Assembly (NCBI GenBank): GCA_021813195.1
Contig: JAKALI010000069.1
Coordinates: 1-11,267 of the forward strand
Source of the DNA: Pseudomonadota bacterium
GTDB lineage: Bacteria > Pseudomonadota > Alphaproteobacteria > Rhizobiales > Hyphomicrobiaceae
Reading direction: 5' to 3'
DNA length: 11,267 nucleotides
Below the pieces are notes generated by a model. The model had not been told where the DNA came from and did no database searches. It worked only from the letters and a program-made list of their open reading frames with translations. This document shows, piece after piece, positions 7,643-11,267 of this stretch. The translations under genes and the position numbers were made by a program. How positions within the stretch are numbered: the first letter of the stretch is position 1; each line of letters opens with the position of its first letter.

Positions 7643-9184
7643 TCATTTTGCCGAGCCAGTGGCCTCAACGATGCGCCAACCTGTCCGCCACCTCTGATCG
7701 CTGAAAGACGCGCGCAGACTGGCCGCAATCTCCGCGATCGTCGCGTCCGGCGACAAGTTCTGCGGAACAGGATCAAGTCCCATGGATGCATGAACGTTGG
7801 CATAGGCATTCTGCAGCATCGCGTAGGCGATATCCCGCTTCGTCTCTGCGACGAGGCCATTCATCTCCTCGCGGATCAGCGAGTGCTCGCTGATGCGCCC
7901 CGCGGCAGCTTCCTCACGCATCAGTGCCAAGAGACGTCGCTGCACATCGAGATATTCCTGCGCAGTCCCCAGTTCCTTGTTGAGCTGCAGGAAGCGCACG
8001 CGACTGACATGAACCTGCGTCATGATGGCCATCGCCACGGCGAGAGATTTTTCATCCAGCAGTGCCTGCTGAGCCTCAATAACATCGCGCTTGCGAGGGT
8101 AATGAAAGACACGCAGCACGTTCCAGCTCGCTTTCGCACCCCAGTTCACCCAATCATTGTGAAAGAGGAAGTCGTTGCTGTCGTAGTTCGATGCCGCGTA
8201 AGCGTGGAGCCCAGGAAGCAGTTCCAGCAACGCGGCATCGAGTTCGTCGCGCGCAATCCGCTGGTGGTACCAGACCTCGCGCAGCTCCGGCCGGTTGTTG
8301 AGCGCCGTCCAGATCATATCTCTAACAGGCATGCCGATATCGAAACCATTCGTGGGGCGCACGCTGTCGGCAAGGCGGAACGCAGTGCCCGGCGACACAT
8401 TCATCAAGGACGCAAGCTGCGTTCGGGCAACGGAAAGATCACGCTCGATTTCTTCGATTGCGCGTTTGATTTCCACGAGTTCACGCTCGTACGTTGCCGC
8501 CGTAATCGGAGACGTCTGCCGGTCATCTGTTATCGCGCGCGACTCGGCTTGAACACGCCGCACGCGTCTATCCAGCGATCGCAATTTTTCGAGAAGACGA
8601 TCGGCACTCACAGTGCGCCAGTAGGCGGTGCGCACGTCCTCGATCACGCGGTGCGCCGCTTTGCGGCGTAATTCTTCCGCAATCAAGAAGCGATCTGCGG
8701 CCTGGCGCGCGCGCACGTAGGACAATCCGAAATCGAGGATGTTCCAGCTGAACTCAATGTCGGCGGTATGAATCCGCTTTTCTTGCGAGGTCGAGTTGCG
8801 CAGGCTTTCGGCGCCGGCGCGATCGCCAGGAAGAACCTCGATGCTATTTGAAGCATTAAACGTGTCGCGCTCGGCGTATCCAGTTTCCGCAACTGCCTTC
8901 GGCAGTAGATCGAAGTGTGCCAGATCGAGTTCCTTGATCCGCAACGCGGCCTGCAACATCTCAACGCGATGGTCGAGATTGTACTTCAGCGCGCGCGCCA
9001 TGGCTTGATGGAGATCGATCGGCCCGCGGATCGGCTCCTGTTGGGCGTCGACCTGCGAGAACACAGCAGCCGCCCGATCTTGAATCTCAAATTCGTCGAG
9101 TGGCACGGGCGCGACGGCGCAACCGGTCACGAGCACAATGCCGGCAAGGGTGCTTGACGCAAAAAGATATGAACGGAACCGCAT
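7643..9184 (-). CDS. TolC-family outer-membrane efflux/secretion lipoprotein
   Basis: The 513-residue product has a short signal peptide ending in VTGC at 19-22, a good lipobox, so Cys22 should be lipidated and anchored in the outer membrane, as in OprM/NodT-type members. The body is mostly long amphipathic helices with the TolC-family double repeat: first repeat about 55-270 (IDLHQAMARALKYNLDHRVE, then FSWNILDFGLSYVRARQAADR), second about 300-490 (MIWTALNNRPELREVWYH, ASWNVLRVFHYPRKRDVIEAQQ). The paired phrases FSWNILDFG and ASWNVLRVF mark the equivalent strands of the two repeats. It is the first gene of the four-gene operon, after a 350-base gap likely to hold the promoter. It should form the outer-membrane exit for the adaptors downstream and might also serve the ABC system upstream. 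Confidence 0.92.
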   Translation of the reverse strand: MRFRSYLFASSTLAGIVLVTGCAVAPVPLDEFEIQDRAAAVFSQVDAQQEPIRGPIDLHQAMARALKYNLDHRVEMLQAALRIKELDLAHFDLLPKAVAETGYAERDTFNASNSIEVLPGDRAGAESLRNSTSQEKRIHTADIEFSWNILDFGLSYVRARQAADRFLIAEELRRKAAHRVIEDVRTAYWRTVSADRLLEKLRSLDRRVRRVQAESRAITDDRQTSPITAATYERELVEIKRAIEEIERDLSVARTQLASLMNVSPGTAFRLADSVRPTNGFDIGMPVRDMIWTALNNRPELREVWYHQRIARDELDAALLELLPGLHAYAASNYDSNDFLFHNDWVNWGAKASWNVLRVFHYPRKRDVIEAQQALLDEKSLAVAMAIMTQVHVSRVRFLQLNKELGTAQEYLDVQRRLLALMREEAAAGRISEHSLIREEMNGLVAETKRDIAYAMLQNAYANVHASMGLDPVPQNLSPDATIAEIAASLRASFSDQRWRTGWRIVEATGSAK

Positions 9185-9242
9185 GGCGCACCCGCAGGTT
9201 GCTGATCTGTTGTTTGGGAAGACGCAACGCTACGGACACTGA

Positions 9243-9407
9243 GCAACTTATAGTTGCTAGCAGCAGCCCTCACTAGCGCAATCTTGAATTGCCGTTTTTA
9301 ATTCTGCAATCTTAGTGCAGTAATGCAACAGCTGCTCGGCACAAATCTCCTGCCGCTCAGCCGGCCACGGCTGCTAGACCTCAAATATTCTTGCAATTTT
9401 TAGTTGC
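9243..9407. promoter_or_regulatory. Array of GCAA-N7-TTGC operator-like sites upstream of the TolC operon
   Basis: Three exact copies of GCAA-N7-TTGC lie at 9243-9257, 9278-9292 and 9393-9407. A fourth copy at 9306-9320 shares the left half and the AT-rich centre (GCAATCTTAG) but not the right half; it has its own CTGCA-N7-TGCAG symmetry. The copy at 9243 is part of a perfect inverted repeat AGCAACT-TAT-AGTTGCT at 9242-9258. The centres are similar too (CTTATAG, TCTTGAA, TTTTTAG). This looks like a set of binding sites for one dimeric regulator controlling the operon. The regulator is not encoded in the window and I cannot name it. Confidence 0.5.
9247..9275 (-). promoter_or_regulatory. Candidate sigma70-type promoter for the TolC operon
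   Basis: On the minus strand TATAAG (9252-9247) is a good -10 element and TAGTGA (9275-9270) a poor -35 at the ideal spacing of 17. It lies about 60 bases before the TolC ATG. The -10 sits inside the inverted repeat at 9242-9258, so a bound regulator would block it. The weak -35 makes this tentative. Confidence 0.27.
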
Positions 9408-9470
9408 CGATCATTCTCGGCATCGAGATAGCAGCGCCGTAGGTTTTGGCTATGAACGCCAAAAGCCAAC

Positions 9471-9536
9471 GCGCCCAAGGCCGAAGCCGGGGCGCGCGGG
9501 TGCGGGGCGCAGGCGGCGACGGCGAAGCGAGCCGTC
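9471..9536 (-). terminator. Hairpins at the end of the HlyD-type gene
   Basis: Two hairpins follow one another on the minus strand. GACGGC-N7-GCCGTC (9536-9518) is perfect and overlaps the stop codon. The next, with outer arms GCGCCC/GGGCGC and inner arms GGC/GCC (9495-9471), is a strong two-step stem. A third (TTTTGGC-N7-GCCAAAA, 9464-9444) lies just beyond. None has a T-run after it, so they may stabilise the 3' end or help factor-dependent termination and are not standard terminators. Confidence 0.35.
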
Positions 9537-10929
9537 ACTCCTCCTTGAAGGTGCGCGAGAGGTGATCTGCGAACGGCTTGGCGAGATAAGAGAGTGCCGT
9601 TCGCTCGCTCGTCTTGATCAGCGACTCAACGGGCATACCAGGCATCAACGTCATGTCGCCAAGCTTCGCGATTTCGTCCTCCGCTATGCTGACGCGGGCC
9701 GTGTAATATGAGATCCCGGATTTGGGATCCATTGACACGTCGGCGGCAAGACGCGCGATCTTGCCGTTAACTTCCGGTGTCGTTCGCTGATTGAAGGCCG
9801 GGAAGCGCAGCACCGCAGGTTGACCGATGGTCACCTAATCGATGTCGGTCGGCATCAGTCGCACCTCGATCGTCTTCTGGTCATCTTTGGGAACAATCGA
9901 CATCACGGTATCACCGGGTGCAATTACACCGCCGACTGTGTGCACGGCTAATTCATGCACCACACCGGATTGCGGCGCCTTGAGCTCAACCCGCCGCAGC
10001 ATATCTTCGGCCGCTATCCGCCGCTCGTTGAGCTCGGCCAGCCGGGATTCGAGGTCTCGCAGTTCCTTCTGCGCCTCAGTTCTTATGGTTTCGTCGATCT
10101 CCAAAATCTGCAGCTCGATCTCGGTGATTTGTCCTTCCGCACGCGCAATTTGCGCGAGGAGTGCGCCATGCTCACCCTCGATGCGCGTTGCATCGCGTTC
10201 CATCGCGAGCATCCGCGTCGCCGGCAGCAACTGCTTCTTGTGAAGGATGGCCAGACGGTTGATCTCGTCCTTGACCAGGGACAGCTCTCGCGACTTGGCC
10301 TTCTCTTGCTTTTTCAAACCGGCAATCTCGCTGTCCAACTGCCCGATGCGGGACCGCAGCTGCGCTTTGCGGCTCTCAGCCGATCGACTGCGGGCCTCAA
10401 ACAGTCTGCGCTCGCCGGCAATAACATGGCGCTCATCGCGTACATCCATGGGCGAGATCGCGCCAAACCCTATCGGGAATACGACGTCCTGCGCGCCGTC
10501 TCGCTCGGCCTCGAGCCGCGCGCGCCGCCCCATCAGTTCGACAATTTGCGAGACGATAATCCCAAGATTGGCTCGCGTCTGAGTGTCATCCAGGCGCAGC
10601 AACACGGTCCCGGCTTCAACGTAGTCTCCGCCCTTGACGCGAATTTCACCGACCACACCACCCGTGGGATGCTGGATCTTCTTCAGATTGCTTTCGACGA
10701 TCACCTGCCCCGGCGCGATGACGGCCCCTGTCAACGGCGCTGTGCCCGCCCAGCCGCCGACCCCGAGCACGACCGCAAGCACCAATCCCACACCGACAAG
10801 CAGCCGCTTTTTCAAGTCGAATTCGGAACGCTCCGTGGCCGCATCCATATTTCCGACACCGATTGGACGCTGTGTCATGACGTTCAACTCCCGCGCGACT
10901 CGTTCAACCTGTTCAGCCAAGCTGGCCAC
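9535..10929 (-). pseudogene. HlyD-type type I secretion periplasmic adaptor, interrupted by an in-frame amber codon
   Basis: Read through the amber codon, this is a 464-codon adaptor of the HlyD/PrtE type, normal length for the family. It has one N-terminal membrane helix (43-60), a first barrel-sandwich half with the typical IQHPTGGVVGEIRVKGGDYVEAG (85-107), a long coiled coil (about 120-312), the second half (VELKAPQSGVVHELAV, 314-329) and a beta barrel. At codon 365 a TAG interrupts the barrel after MPTDID. The same frame then continues with VTIGQPAVLRFPAFNQRTTPE and ends in the HlyD signature MPGMPVESLIKTSERTALSYL. Family members usually have Gln here (DIDQV), one base change from TAG. 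The first 364 residues alone would lack the C-terminal part needed to contact the ABC partner. The GTG start at 10929 has AAAGG upstream. The ATG at 10878 with GGGAG nine bases before it is an alternative. It lies 40 bases after the ABC gene. Confidence 0.88.
9835..9837 (-). other. Internal amber codon (TAG) in the HlyD-type gene
   Basis: The minus strand reads GAC ATC GAT TAG GTG ACC ATC, with intact family sequence in the same frame on both sides, so this is a base substitution and not a frameshift. CAG to TAG is the simplest origin. The GTG directly after it has no ribosome binding site, so restart there is unlikely. Confidence 0.9.
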
Positions 10930-10969
10930 TCAACCTTTAGTTCGTACCCCGCTCACATCGCTCCCAATT

Positions 10970-11267
10970 TCACACGGGTCGAGGTCCACGGGCGACGTTA
11001 GCTTCCGCGCCAGGCGCCGAGCGGACAGCTCTGCGCAGCACGTCGCTCTTCTCTCCGAAAGCCGTGATCTGGCCAGCACCCATGACCGCCAGCATGTCGA
11101 CCGCCGCCAGCACGCCCGAGCGATGGGCGATGACGACCACGATCCCCCCGCGCGACCGCACAGACGCGATGGCCGCCGCTAGTGCTTCCTCGCCTTCGGC
11201 ATCGAGGTTGGAATTTGGCTCGTCGAGCACAACAAGGAATGGATCGCCGTAAAGAGCCCGCGCGAGC
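10970..11267 (-). CDS. Type I secretion ABC transporter (PrtD-type ATPase/permease), C-terminal part only
   Basis: The frame enters from the right edge and gives the last 98 residues of the nucleotide-binding domain. Visible are the Walker B motif and D-loop (PFLVVLDEPNSNLD), in the form typical of PrtD-type exporters, and the switch histidine in VVVIAHR. The tail DMLAVMGAGQITAFGEKSDVL is also typical of these exporters. Walker A, the ABC signature and the membrane domain lie outside the window. It would power the export of a substrate with a C-terminal signal, plausibly the giant surface protein at the other end of the window. Its HlyD partner follows 40 bases downstream and the two are probably co-transcribed. 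Confidence 0.93.
   Translation of the reverse strand, partial: LARALYGDPFLVVLDEPNSNLDAEGEEALAAAIASVRSRGGIVVVIAHRSGVLAAVDMLAVMGAGQITAFGEKSDVLRRAVRSAPGAEANVARGPRPV

Larger units (their letters stand above)
9185..9534. other. Intergenic region: end of the HlyD gene and promoter region of the TolC operon
   Basis: The 350 bases divide in two. From 9534 down to about 9440 the DNA is GC-rich and full of hairpins that follow the HlyD stop. From about 9420 down to 9240 it is AT-richer and holds repeated GCAA-N7-TTGC elements and a candidate promoter, listed separately. The last 55 bases before the TolC ATG hold no strong ribosome binding site. I see no RNA gene or small ORF that I would defend. Confidence 0.6.

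Noticed and set aside
6790..7860. MFP gene starting at 7860
   Set aside because: The first 86 codons overlap the TolC gene and read as a low-complexity Arg-rich sequence. The signal peptide begins at the ATG at 7602.
9535..9834. Separate 99-codon gene starting at the GTG after the amber codon
   Set aside because: Its product is exactly the missing C-terminus of the HlyD-type adaptor in the same frame, and there is no ribosome binding site before the GTG. It is better described as the distal part of one broken gene.
9955..11001. Plus-strand open frame of 348 codons
   Set aside because: It lies opposite the HlyD-type gene and ABC end, whose family motifs are clear, and has no recognisable domain.

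Overview
The window looks like a chromosomal stretch of a GC-rich alphaproteobacterium, probably of the order Hyphomicrobiales. This rests on codon use and on the PrtD-type ABC and HlyD-type genes, which resemble those of that group. No marker gene fixes the taxon. No rRNA, tRNA, CRISPR array, insertion sequence or phage gene was seen. Every confident gene lies on the minus strand, so the order of transcription runs from high to low coordinates.

Layout in transcription order: (1) 11267-10970, the C-terminal end of a type I secretion ABC ATPase/permease. (2) 10929-9535, its HlyD-type periplasmic adaptor, broken by one in-frame amber codon at 9837-9835. (3) 9534-9185, a 350-bp gap with hairpins just after the adaptor and an AT-richer promoter region carrying repeated GCAA-N7-TTGC sites. 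(4) 9184-3046, a tight four-gene operon: a TolC-like outer-membrane lipoprotein, a small secreted membrane-fusion protein (MFP), an MFP with an N-terminal GAF-like domain, and a 717-residue fusion of a PqqD-like domain, an M50 site-2-protease-type membrane zinc peptidase and an MFP barrel-sandwich domain. A 37-codon frame with a strong ribosome binding site joins the second and third genes through ATGA overlaps. (5) 3045-2533, a 513-bp gap with a palindrome and one doubtful plus-strand small ORF. (6) 2532 to the left edge, the first 844 codons of a large surface protein: a LEPR-XLL-like N-terminal motif, a DUF4347 domain with an apparent His/Cys pair, cadherin/VCBS-like modules, and the start of a long extracellular repeat region.

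The simplest reading is a locus for secreting and processing a giant repeat adhesin. The ABC/HlyD pair would be the classical type I secretion machine, with the operon-encoded TolC-like protein as a possible shared outer-membrane channel. The four-gene operon is more unusual. It holds three differently built adaptors and an outer-membrane channel but no recognisable ABC, RND or MFS pump in the window. Its only polytopic inner-membrane protein is the M50 peptidase. I infer an adaptor-peptidase export or release apparatus that may act on the adjacent DUF4347 protein, perhaps recognising its N-terminal motif through the PqqD-like domain. The classical HlyD adaptor appears broken, which adds to the interest of this second apparatus.
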